From Salinicola sp. (GTDB lineage: Bacteria > Pseudomonadota > Gammaproteobacteria > Pseudomonadales > Halomonadaceae): a stretch of DNA of 64,000 nt. The notes under the pieces were generated by a model, which had not been told where the DNA came from, made no database searches, and saw only the letters and a list, made by a program, of their open reading frames with translations. The stretch is from positions 1 to 64,000 of the forward strand of contig NZNW01000107.1 in NCBI GenBank assembly GCA_002695065.1, read 5' to 3'. The translations under genes and the position numbers were made by a program. Below are positions 21,499 through 30,318 of this stretch, in pieces; the stretch's first letter is position 1, and every line of letters begins with the position of its first letter.

Positions 21499-23074
21499 TG
21501 GCGGGCAACCGGTAGTACCAGGTTTCGGAAACCCGCTTCTCGCCTTGGTTCAGGTAGGCGCGGATGTCCAGCGGCTTGCTGTTGTCACTGCGCTTGACCT
21601 TGACGAAGACCCGCCAGCCGCCCATGGCCGAGTTGCGCTCGGCATGGCTGTCCACCAATTCACCGTTGTCGCCGACGCTCGCCTGCACGCTGACGTTCGC
21701 GTCGTCACCGAGCCCTGACAGCGAGGGGCCAGTGAAATCCAGCACGAATGCCAGCGAACCGTCGGCCTCTCTGACCAGATTGTCCTTGCGGACTTCGCCG
21801 CGAGAACGGCGCGTCTGGTCGACCCAGGCCAGAGAGGGATCGACGTAGCGGCTCTCGTCCTTGGTGACGGTGAAACGATAGTCGTAATCCAGCGGCGTGC
21901 CCGGCTGCGGCGCGGTTTCCGGCAGCCACATCGAGACGATGTTGTCGTTGGTCTCGTTGGGTGTCGGAATCTGGATCAACTCGACCTTGCCGGCGCCCCA
22001 CTCGTTCTGCGGCTCGATCCAGGCGCTCGGACGCAGGTCATAGCGACTGTCCAGATCCTGATAGCTGTCGAACTGGTGATCCCGCTGCATCAGACCATAG
22101 CCCCGGAGGCGCGGCGTGGCCTGCTCGTTGATCATCAGCTTCGCCGGATTGGCCAGGGGGCGCCAGGTCCAGCCGTTCTGCGAGTCGCTGATCAGCAACC
22201 CGTTGGAGTCGTGGATGGCGGGCCGGTAGTTCAGCGTCGATGAGGGCTGCTCGGGGCCGTAGAGATACATGCTGGTCAGCGGCGCCACGCCCAGTTTCTC
22301 CACCGGACGACGCAGGAAGATGCGCGACTTGACGTCGACGACGGTGTCGGCCCCCGGGCGCAGCACGAAGCGATAGGCACCGGTCAGGCTGGGAGAATCG
22401 AGCAGCGCGAAGATCGTCAGGTACTGGCTGGTCTTGCTCGGTTTGACGATCCAGAACTCCTTGAAACGGGGAAACTCCTCGCCGGAAGGGAGTCCGGTAT
22501 CGACCGCGAGTCCCCGGCCGGAGACGCCGTAGACCTGGTTCTTGCCGACGACACGGAAGTAGCTGGCGCCGAGAAACACCATCGTCTCGTCTTTGCGGTC
22601 AGCCTGGTTGAGCGCGTAATTGACCTTGAAACCCGCGATGCCGAGATCGTCGTCGTTCTTGACGCTATCCGGAATATCCAGATTGCCGTAGGTGAAGTCG
22701 TCGGGGTTGTAGGCGAAGTCGTGCACGCCCTGATCGTCGACGCTGTGGAGTTGAATGGCGCTGTTGTAATGCATGCCCTCGTGGAAAAAGCTCAGGGTGA
22801 AAGGCACCCCGTCTCCACTCCAGACATCGCGATCACGCTTGTACTGGATCTGCTCGTACTGGCCGTAATCCAGATTGCTCAGCGCCTCCGGCAGGTTCTG
22901 TTCGGGTTCGCTGTAACCCTGTTGCGAAAGGTCCTCGGCTTTCTTCGCGACATCATCGAAACCAAAAGCCAACACATTTTGGGCGATACCGCTGAGTAGC
23001 AACCCTGTCAGGGCTACCACCGGAAGAAGCGCCTTGCGTTTTTCAAGGTTATTCCGCCGGATCGATGCACTCAC
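21491..23074 (-). CDS. opgG: Glucan biosynthesis protein G, periplasmic
   Basis: OpgG is a periplasmic protein needed to shape or branch osmoregulated periplasmic glucans made by OpgH. A signal peptide (basic stretch [11 protein letters not shown], hydrophobic core, cleavage near VLA before FGFDDVA) is followed by the beta-rich MdoG domain. Start choice is odd: the ATG at 23080 is only one base from its AGGAG, whereas the in-frame GTG at 23074 lies seven bases from it, so GTG is preferred (527 residues). It is divergent from the glycosyltransferase at 23371. Confidence 0.95.
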   Translation of the reverse strand: MSASIRRNNLEKRKALLPVVALTGLLLSGIAQNVLAFGFDDVAKKAEDLSQQGYSEPEQNLPEALSNLDYGQYEQIQYKRDRDVWSGDGVPFTLSFFHEGMHYNSAIQLHSVDDQGVHDFAYNPDDFTYGNLDIPDSVKNDDDLGIAGFKVNYALNQADRKDETMVFLGASYFRVVGKNQVYGVSGRGLAVDTGLPSGEEFPRFKEFWIVKPSKTSQYLTIFALLDSPSLTGAYRFVLRPGADTVVDVKSRIFLRRPVEKLGVAPLTSMYLYGPEQPSSTLNYRPAIHDSNGLLISDSQNGWTWRPLANPAKLMINEQATPRLRGYGLMQRDHQFDSYQDLDSRYDLRPSAWIEPQNEWGAGKVELIQIPTPNETNDNIVSMWLPETAPQPGTPLDYDYRFTVTKDESRYVDPSLAWVDQTRRSRGEVRKDNLVREADGSLAFVLDFTGPSLSGLGDDANVSVQASVGDNGELVDSHAERNSAMGGWRVFVKVKRSDNSKPLDIRAYLNQGEKRVSETWYYRLPANG

Positions 23075-23370
23075 ACTCATACTCCTGTCATAACTATCTT
23101 GGCCGATATCAACGAGCTCGAGGCGTTCAAGGCCGTGCATACCGATGCTGTAAAAAACGGTCAGCCATGCCGAGCCGATAAAGCCGTGCCACCAGGAATG
23201 CCGGCAGCCGACGCAACTCACGATGAGGACGACGAGATAGCGAAGCCTCCTTGCTCCGTACCGCCGCAGTCTAGCATACGCTACACTGCGGGTACGGGAA
23301 GACCTCGTTGTCGGCCCACGACTGCCTGACTGAATAGCGCACCCGGTTCACCGACGGATGAGATCGCTGC

Positions 23371-24927
23371 ATGCCCATGGATTCGCACTTCGATCAAGGG
23401 GCCGCGACGACCGGGTTGCGCCGTTGGCTGGGCATGATGGCGTATCTCGTCATTTTCAGCTACCCCCTGATCCAGGCCGATCGACTCTACCGGGACGACA
23501 TCTGGCGCAGTTTCCATGGCGAGATGGGCTGGGTCTCCAACGGTCGCCCACTCTCCAGTCTCGTTTCGCTGCTGCTCAACGGAGGCCCTCGCCTCGCCGA
23601 TCTCGCGCCGCTGCCGTTATGGCTGGGCCTGGCCGCCGTCGCTGCGGCCATTCTGCCGTGGCGACGCCGTCTGCTGGCATTCGACACCGGTCACGCCTGG
23701 CTTGCGATGCTGATTCTCGTCGTACAGCCGTTTTTCCTACAAAACCTCTCCTACCAGTTCGACGCGCTTCCCATGGCCCTCTCGCTGGCCTGCGCCATCG
23801 CCGGTATCGCCTGGGCGCTGGATCCGCGCCAACATCGACATTGGCAGGCACGATTCCGCTGGCTGGCCGGAGGCGCCGGCGTCCTGGCGTCGCTGCTGTT
23901 CTATCAGCCGGCCGCCAATGTCTACTTCGTGCTGCTCGCCTTCCATGTCGCCTTGAGTATCTCGCTGCGGGGTCGCCCCGACTGGTCCCTGCACCTGGGG
24001 GCCCTGGCGACGGGCTTGATGGCACTGGTGATTTCAAAGCTCGTCTCCGCGTGGCTGATTGACGGCGACTACAGCGTCAAGCACAGCCAGCTGGCCCCGT
24101 TCGACCAGCTGCCCGGTCATCTGATCGGTCAGACGTGGCGATTCTGGCACTACGCGGCAACCACCCTGGGCGCCCCGACATGGTGGCTCGTCATGGCGCT
24201 GGCCGTCGTGACCACCACGACGCTGTGGATCGCGGCATGGCGCCATCGACATCTGGCGGGCCTGGCCGTCATGGCCCTGATCACGATCTGCCTGCCGCTG
24301 GGCGGGCTCGGCTTTCTGTCCGCCCTTTCCGACCCGATCTGGCGGCCGAGAGTGATGATGGGCTTCGGCGCGGTCTATGCCGGACTGCTCTTCTGCGTGC
24401 TGCAGTGGCTCGGGCGCTCCCGCTGGCCGCTGTTCAACCAGTCCACGATGGGCTGGCCGCTGCTGGTGGTCGCGCTCGGCATGCCCCTCACCCTGACCTA
24501 CGCCTACGGCAATGCGCAAAGGCAGCAAGCGCTTTTCGCCGATCACGTTGCCATGACCCTGATCGACGATCTCGCCGTGCAGCCTCACGCCGCGCCACTG
24601 GTCATCGACGGGGCGCTGCCCTACGCCCGGGCGACCCGCAACGCGATCGCCTCGCACCCGATGATAGCCGAGCTGATCCAGCCCTATCTCGACAACGGCT
24701 ACTGGTGGGGCTACCAGGAGCTCTATCGCAGAGGCCTGTCCTCGGGCTTCGAATTGAGCAGCGACACGGCACTGCGGAGGGATTTCGAGTCCCGGTGCGG
24801 GAGTCTCGCCCCCCTGGTGCGGCGGGCCTGGTACACGCTCTACCGATTCGAGGGACACTACGTGGTCTCTCTCGAACCGCACTGCCATCGAAGCTTGACG
24901 ACCAGCGAACTTCCCATCGACGACTGA
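23371..24927 (+). CDS. GtrII-like glucosyltransferase domain membrane protein
   Basis: A 518-residue polytopic membrane protein with about ten hydrophobic helices. The N-terminus has the arrangement of GtrII-type enzymes: a first helix, then DRLYRDDIWRS with paired acidic residues and NGRPLSSLVSLLLNGG, as in lipid-linked glucose transferases that modify O-antigen. The C-terminal 130 residues are hydrophilic and probably periplasmic. GGATGAG precedes the ATG. It is divergent from opgG; a role in surface-glycan decoration is inferred. The 290-base divergent gap has no clear promoter match. Confidence 0.72.
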   Translation: MPMDSHFDQGAATTGLRRWLGMMAYLVIFSYPLIQADRLYRDDIWRSFHGEMGWVSNGRPLSSLVSLLLNGGPRLADLAPLPLWLGLAAVAAAILPWRRRLLAFDTGHAWLAMLILVVQPFFLQNLSYQFDALPMALSLACAIAGIAWALDPRQHRHWQARFRWLAGGAGVLASLLFYQPAANVYFVLLAFHVALSISLRGRPDWSLHLGALATGLMALVISKLVSAWLIDGDYSVKHSQLAPFDQLPGHLIGQTWRFWHYAATTLGAPTWWLVMALAVVTTTTLWIAAWRHRHLAGLAVMALITICLPLGGLGFLSALSDPIWRPRVMMGFGAVYAGLLFCVLQWLGRSRWPLFNQSTMGWPLLVVALGMPLTLTYAYGNAQRQQALFADHVAMTLIDDLAVQPHAAPLVIDGALPYARATRNAIASHPMIAELIQPYLDNGYWWGYQELYRRGLSSGFELSSDTALRRDFESRCGSLAPLVRRAWYTLYRFEGHYVVSLEPHCHRSLTTSELPIDD

Positions 24928-25143
24928 GCGCGACGTCCGGCCTTGCCATCACGCTGCGCGGTTCTCCGGCGACATGGCGTTCCGATGCAGGGACCCACAG
25001 GCCAAACGCCTACACATTGATCGGGCTATGTCAGACAAATGGAGAATGGCGCTTTGTCGCCCGGTGCCCAACACTGCCCGGGTAACGTGGCGACAGCTCC
25101 CTTCCCGAGCCGCCATTGGGATGCATTCAACCAGGACACCTCT

Positions 25144-26739
25144 ATGCATGCATGGACTCTGATCTCGTTCCTCTTCTTTACGGGATTGGTCGCCTTGATT
25201 ACGTGGCGTATCACTCACCGTGACGATCTCAGCAATACGCGGGGCTACTTTCTCGCCGGTCGCAGCCTGAGCTTTCCGCTGATCGCGGGCTCGCTACTGA
25301 TGACCAACCTCTCGACGGAGCAGATGGTCGGTCTCAACGGCGCGGCCTTCTCCGACGGGTTGAGCGTCATGGCCTGGGAAGTCGTTGCCGTCGTCGCCCT
25401 GGTGCTGCTGGCGCTGTTCTTTCTGCCCCGCTTCCTGCGCAGCGGTATTGCCACCGTTCCACAACTGTTGCAGGCGCGGTTTGGCCCGACGACGCAACTG
25501 ATCTGCAACGTCATCTTCCTGGTCGCCTACGCGGTCATCCTGCTGCCGATCATTCTCTACTCCGGTGCCGTCGGTCTTCAGGGGATGCTGGATCTGCCGG
25601 TACTGACGGGCATCGAGTCCAGCACCACGCTGCTGTGGCTGACGGTCTGGGGTGTCGGCATCATCGGCGCGATCTACGCCCTGTTCGGCGGCCTGCGGAC
25701 GGTCGCCGTCTCCGACACCATCAATGCCATCGGCCTGCTGGTCGGCGGTTTCCTGATCGTTTATCTGGGTCTCAACGCCGCCGGCGATGGCAACGGTATC
25801 GCGGCCGGCTGGCAGGCCATCCAGCAGGCCCAGCCCGAACGCCTCAACTCCCTGGGTCGCCCGGATCAGCAGGTCCCCTGGCCGACACTGTTTACCGGCG
25901 TCTTCCTGATCAACCTGTTCTACTGGTCCACCAACCAGCAGATCATCCAGCGCACCTTTGCCGCCAGGAGCCTCTCCGAAGGCCAGAAAGGCGTCCTGCT
26001 GACCGGTTTCCTCAAGCTCCTCGGACCGCTCTACCTGGTACTGCCCGGGATCATCGCCTACCAGCTCTACGCCGATGAGGGCATCGCCGGCGACCAGGCC
26101 TATGGCTACCTGGTCTTCCACCTGCTGCCGCCCTGGCTGACCGGCTTCTTCGCCGCCGTCATGGTCGGTGCGATCCTGTCGTCGTTCAATTCGGCCCTGA
26201 ACAGCACCACGACACTGTTCAGCCTGGGTATCTACAAAGGGATATTCAAGAAGGAAGCGAGCGAGCAGCAGGTGGTCAACGCCGGCAAGATCTTCGGTTG
26301 GGTCATGGCCGTCGCGGCCATGGTGATCGCCCCGCTGCTGGCCGGCCAGGACAGTCTCTTCGACTACCTGCAAACGATGAATGCGATCTACTTCATCCCG
26401 ATCCTGGCGGTGGTGATCGTGGGCCTGCTGACCAAGCGGGTGCCGGAGTCCGCTGCCATCTTCGGGCTGATCGGCGGCATCGTACTGATTGCGGCCGGCT
26501 ACTTCGTGCCGCCGTTCAACGGCATCCTGGAGATCACCAACCAGTATCACTTCGTGGCCGGCGTCTTCGTGGTGCTGGTGCTCGGCATGCTGCTGATCGG
26601 CAAGATCGCGCCGCGCCGCGAGGCCTGGGTGCACGAGGACGTCAAGGCGGTCGATCTGACGCCCTGGAAGGGGGCGGTACCGGTAGCGATCGTGCTGCTG
26701 ATCCTGGTCTTCGCGATCTACTTCGCCTTCGCCGGTTGA
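25144..26739 (+). CDS. Solute:sodium symporter (SSS family, YidK/SGLT-like)
   Basis: A 531-residue symporter with about 13-14 helices. It closely follows the pattern of E. coli YidK: GYFLAGRSLSFPLIAGSLLMTNLSTEQMVGLNG early, LYSGAVGLQGM, the WSTNQQIIQRTFAARSLSEGQKG segment, and SSFNSALNSTTTLFSLGIY. These are SGLT-type features, so a sugar or sugar acid is the likely substrate, unproven. The ATG at 25144 is chosen (AGGA seven bases upstream) over a longer open frame. It is monocistronic, ended by the hairpin at 26765. Confidence 0.88.
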   Translation: MHAWTLISFLFFTGLVALITWRITHRDDLSNTRGYFLAGRSLSFPLIAGSLLMTNLSTEQMVGLNGAAFSDGLSVMAWEVVAVVALVLLALFFLPRFLRSGIATVPQLLQARFGPTTQLICNVIFLVAYAVILLPIILYSGAVGLQGMLDLPVLTGIESSTTLLWLTVWGVGIIGAIYALFGGLRTVAVSDTINAIGLLVGGFLIVYLGLNAAGDGNGIAAGWQAIQQAQPERLNSLGRPDQQVPWPTLFTGVFLINLFYWSTNQQIIQRTFAARSLSEGQKGVLLTGFLKLLGPLYLVLPGIIAYQLYADEGIAGDQAYGYLVFHLLPPWLTGFFAAVMVGAILSSFNSALNSTTTLFSLGIYKGIFKKEASEQQVVNAGKIFGWVMAVAAMVIAPLLAGQDSLFDYLQTMNAIYFIPILAVVIVGLLTKRVPESAAIFGLIGGIVLIAAGYFVPPFNGILEITNQYHFVAGVFVVLVLGMLLIGKIAPRREAWVHEDVKAVDLTPWKGAVPVAIVLLILVFAIYFAFAG

Positions 26740-26764
26740 CGCGACCGGGGTCGAACCACAACCC

Positions 26765-26802
26765 GACGACGCCTCGCCTCTGGTGCGAGGCGTCGTCGTT
26801 TT
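26765..26802 (+). terminator. Terminator of the SSS symporter gene
   Basis: A 13-bp perfect stem (26765-26777 with 26785-26797, loop CTCTGGT) followed by GTTTTC, 26 bases after the stop. Confidence 0.85.
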
Positions 26803-26886
26803 CGGCTCTGCCCTACCTGCCCGGGGTTCCCTGACGACCGCCGTTATCGTTTACCATGCGGACTGGTTTCTTCGGAAATAGAGGCG

Positions 26887-28278
26887 ATGGCCCGACACCT
26901 GACTCACGAACTTCGGAATCTGCTCGATCGCGGCCGGGATCGCCAACTGCGACTGGCGGTCACCGGGCTCTCCCGCGCCGGCAAGACGGCGTTCTTGACG
27001 TCGCTGGTCAACCAGTTGCGCCATGCCGGTATCGATGCGCGTCTCGACTTGCTCAAGTCCGCCCGCGAGGAGCGCCTGCTCGGCGCGCAGCGGATCTCGC
27101 AGCCGGATCTCGGGATCCCTCGCTTTCCCTACGACGAAGCGATCGCCGCGCTCGAATCGACGCCGCCACGCTGGCCCGAGCCGACGCGCGGCATCAGCGA
27201 ACTGCGCCTGCAGTTGCGCTACAAGACCCGGCGCGCAAGAGGCCTGCTGGGCGACACGGCGACGCTGACGCTCGACCTGATCGACTACCCTGGCGAGTGG
27301 CTGCTGGATCTGCCGCTGCTCGAGCACGATTTTCTCAGCTGGAGTGAAAGCCAGCTCCGACGAACGGGGCCGGAGCGCCGGCAGCATGCCGAAGCCTGGC
27401 GCGCGGCGCTCGACCGGCATCGCCCCGACGAGGAAGTGGACGAATCCCGCCTGGCCGAACTCGCCGAGCACTACGCGGCCTCGCTGCGCAGCGCGCGGGA
27501 AGCCGGCTTCTCCCACCTGCAGCCGGGCCGCTTCCTGCTCCCCGGCGACCTGCAGGGAGCCCCGGTGCTGCAGTTCTTTCCGCTACCGGGCGTCGGGGAG
27601 TCTGATCGCCAGACACTCGAGGCGCTACCCGCCGGCAGCCTTTACCAGACGCTGAAAAAGCGCTTTCGCTTCTATCAGCAGCATGTGGTCAAACCCTTCT
27701 ACCGCGAGCATTTCCGCCGCTTCGACCGCCAGATCGTGCTAGTCGACGTGCTTGGCGCGCTCAACGCCGGCCCGGAGCGCTTCGAGGATCTCTCCGACGC
27801 GCTGGCGACCCTGATGCGGAGCTTCGACTACGGCAAACGCAGCCTGATCAACCGCCTGTTCTCGCCGCGCATCGACCGCCTGGCGATCGCCGCCACCAAG
27901 GCGGATCACGTCACGCCGGACCAGCATGCCAACCTGGTGGCGCTGCTCGAATCGCTGCTGGCCGAACCGATCAAGGACCTGCGCTACGCGGACGTACCGG
28001 TGCGGGCGTTCTCCCTGGCCTCGATACGCGCCACCGAAACCCGGGAGATAGAGACCGACGGCAAGCGACAGCCGGCACTTCGCGGCCACGGTCTCGACGG
28101 AGAGCCAGTGCTGATCTACCCCGGCGACGTCCCCGACAGGCTCCCCGAGAGAGGGTTCTGGCAACGCCAGGGGTTCGACTTCACCGCCTTTCGACCGGCG
28201 CCCTGCCGGTCCCAGGCGCTACCTCACATCCGCATGGATGCCGCCCTGGAGTGGCTGATGGGAGACAAACTGCGATGA
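26887..28278 (+). CDS. ycjX: YcjX family GTP-binding stress protein (DUF463)
   Basis: YcjX is a dynamin-like P-loop NTPase with predicted stress-related membrane function. The Walker A is GLSRAGKTAFLTSL near residue 28, and later conserved segments include DLIDYPGEWLLDLPLL and AIAATKADHVTPDQH (nucleotide specificity region). The 463 residues match the family. Its stop overlaps the ycjF start (ATGA), the standard pair seen in many gammaproteobacteria. Confidence 0.93.
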   Translation: MARHLTHELRNLLDRGRDRQLRLAVTGLSRAGKTAFLTSLVNQLRHAGIDARLDLLKSAREERLLGAQRISQPDLGIPRFPYDEAIAALESTPPRWPEPTRGISELRLQLRYKTRRARGLLGDTATLTLDLIDYPGEWLLDLPLLEHDFLSWSESQLRRTGPERRQHAEAWRAALDRHRPDEEVDESRLAELAEHYAASLRSAREAGFSHLQPGRFLLPGDLQGAPVLQFFPLPGVGESDRQTLEALPAGSLYQTLKKRFRFYQQHVVKPFYREHFRRFDRQIVLVDVLGALNAGPERFEDLSDALATLMRSFDYGKRSLINRLFSPRIDRLAIAATKADHVTPDQHANLVALLESLLAEPIKDLRYADVPVRAFSLASIRATETREIETDGKRQPALRGHGLDGEPVLIYPGDVPDRLPERGFWQRQGFDFTAFRPAPCRSQALPHIRMDAALEWLMGDKLR

Positions 28279-29315
28279 GCGATCCTCGGCCCGGACAGCG
28301 CTTCAGCCTCGACGATGCCCCCGCCCCTGGGGAGCCCACCGCACTTCAGGGCGCGCGGCACTATCTGCCCACCCAGGCGAGCGATCCCTACCACCAGGAC
28401 GAGATCCCCGACTCCCCCGCCATCGATGCCGCGATCGCGCCACCGCGCAAACGGCGCTGGGGATTGATGATCATCCTCGGCGGCGCGCTGGGCCTCGGCA
28501 CCCTGGAGGCCGCCCAGACGCTCTACCTCTCGACCCTCGGCGGCGACTGGCTCGCCGGCGCCTGGAGTCTGATCGGCCTGACTGCCGTTGGCCTGGGCGC
28601 CCGGGCGCTGTTCGGCGAACTCTGGCGGCTGCGCAAGCTGCGCCGGCACGCTCGCCTGCGCCGGCAACTGGACGAGGAGTGGGTCGACGACGCCCCGGCC
28701 CCCCACACGGACCCGCTGACCCTGGCCGGAGAGCTGCGCGAGCAGATGGGCCTGCCCAGGGACCACCCCCAGTGGCAATCCTTTCTCGCCGCTCACCAGT
28801 CGCATCACACCGCCCAGGAGACCCGCCAGTTGATCGCCCACTATCTCCTGCATCCGCGCGATCGGGCGGCACGACGGCTGGTGACCCGGATGTCTGGGGA
28901 GACCGCCGTGATGGTCGCGGTCAGCCCGTTGACGCTGGTCGACATGTCCCTGATGGCCTGGCGCAACATCGCCATGCTCGACCGCATTGCCGCGCTCTAC
29001 GGCCTGCAGCTCGGCTATGCCAGCCGCCTGCGACTGTTCCGGGAAGTCCTGCGCAACATGGCTTTCGCCGGTGCCAGCGAGATGGTCAGCGACGCCGGCA
29101 TGGACCTGCTGTCGATGAACCTGGCGGCCAAGCTGTCCACCCGCGCCGGGCAGGGCCTCGGTGCCGGACTGCTGACCGCGCGCCTGGGGCTGCGTGCCAT
29201 GCGCACGATTCGACCGATCGCGTTCGAGGGGGACGAACAGCCACGGCTGGCCGACCTCCGCCGCGAGGTCTGGCAGCAGCTGCGCAGGCTGGACGATCGC
29301 GCGGAGCCGCGCTGA
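28275..29315 (+). CDS. ycjF: YcjF family membrane protein (TIGR01620/DUF697)
   Basis: The 346-residue product has two transmembrane segments (about 63-85 and 95-115) followed by a DUF697 domain with GETAVMVAVSPLTLVDMSLMAWRN and an ASEMVSDAGMDLL segment. The start at 28275 is taken from the ATGA overlap with ycjX; eight residues more are open upstream. It is co-expressed with ycjX and probably its membrane partner; function is unknown in detail. Confidence 0.92.
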   Translation: MSDPRPGQRFSLDDAPAPGEPTALQGARHYLPTQASDPYHQDEIPDSPAIDAAIAPPRKRRWGLMIILGGALGLGTLEAAQTLYLSTLGGDWLAGAWSLIGLTAVGLGARALFGELWRLRKLRRHARLRRQLDEEWVDDAPAPHTDPLTLAGELREQMGLPRDHPQWQSFLAAHQSHHTAQETRQLIAHYLLHPRDRAARRLVTRMSGETAVMVAVSPLTLVDMSLMAWRNIAMLDRIAALYGLQLGYASRLRLFREVLRNMAFAGASEMVSDAGMDLLSMNLAAKLSTRAGQGLGAGLLTARLGLRAMRTIRPIAFEGDEQPRLADLRREVWQQLRRLDDRAEPR

Positions 29316-29332
29316 AGCCCGCCGTCGCGCCC

Positions 29333-30133
29333 TCACTCGAGCGCGAAGAACTCCCGCAGGGCATGCGCCACCGCAGACTCGTGGTGGGCGCCGATGGTCT
29401 TCGCCCGTGGCAGTTGTCCGATGACGTCGGGATGAGCATTGGAGACCACGTAGGCGTGACCCGCCAGCGTCAGCATCTCGACGTCGTTGAAGTTGTCGCC
29501 GAACGCCAGCGCTCTCTCGGTAGGAAGATCGAGCGCCCTGAGCGCCCGGCTCAGCGCCGTCGCCTTGTTCACTCCCCGCTGCATGATCTCGAGCGAGTTG
29601 GCCGCCGAGTAGGTGATGTGCAGCGCCTCGCCGTGGCGCTCCCTCAGGGTGAGCTCCAGCGGCTTCAGCAGCGCCGGTTCGCCGATGTAGAGCACCTTGC
29701 CGACGTGCTCACTGTCCAGATCGGCCATCTCGTCGACCTGGTAGGTGAAGCCGGTCATCGCATGCAGCGGTAGCAGCTCCGGCGCTTCGGCATCGATCAA
29801 CCAGCGGTCGTGGGTGTAGAGATTGAGCCTGACCGATGGCGGTCGCGGCAGATCCACCAGCGCCCTGACCAGCTCCGTGGGCACCAGCGTGTCGCTGACG
29901 ACACGATCGTCGGTGTCGTGCACATGGGCACCGTTGCTGCTGATGATCCAGGCGGAAATGTCCAGTTGGCGCCGGATCGCCGCGATATCCTGGTAGTGGC
30001 GTCCGGAGGCCAGCGCGATCACGTGACCCCGAGCCGACAGCGCCTGCAGGGTGTCGCGGGTCAGGGCATCGACGCGATGCTCGGCATTCAACAGCGTGTT
30101 GTCGAGATCGCTGGCGATCAGGTACTGGGACAT
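29333..30133 (-). CDS. Cof-type HAD-IIB family phosphatase
   Basis: The 266-residue product has HAD motif I DLDNTLLNAEHR (nucleophile Asp; Gly of the usual DGT is Asn), motif II ASGRHYQD, and motif III/IV NKATALSRAL with FGDNFNDVEML. This is the Cof/YbiV class acting on sugar or cofactor phosphates. ATG at 30133 has GAGGAG six bases upstream. It lies 185 bases beyond nagE on the same strand, so it could remove excess sugar phosphate from the nag pathway, but there is no direct evidence for that. Confidence 0.87.
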   Translation of the reverse strand: MSQYLIASDLDNTLLNAEHRVDALTRDTLQALSARGHVIALASGRHYQDIAAIRRQLDISAWIISSNGAHVHDTDDRVVSDTLVPTELVRALVDLPRPPSVRLNLYTHDRWLIDAEAPELLPLHAMTGFTYQVDEMADLDSEHVGKVLYIGEPALLKPLELTLRERHGEALHITYSAANSLEIMQRGVNKATALSRALRALDLPTERALAFGDNFNDVEMLTLAGHAYVVSNAHPDVIGQLPRAKTIGAHHESAVAHALREFFALE

Positions 30134-30318
30134 GGAGTCTCCTCGGGTCGGCGGCATGGGGCTTCGACAAGCGCCGGCTGCGGGGCGCTGTCGATAGCAG
30201 CTTCGAGCTTCGGGCGAACGGTGTCAAAGACCGAACGCAAAGCACCAACCGCCGATTCGGCGACTGGCGCGATGCCCTGTACGGAAAACGTCCCGCCCGG
30301 GCCTGGACGGGCCTCCCG

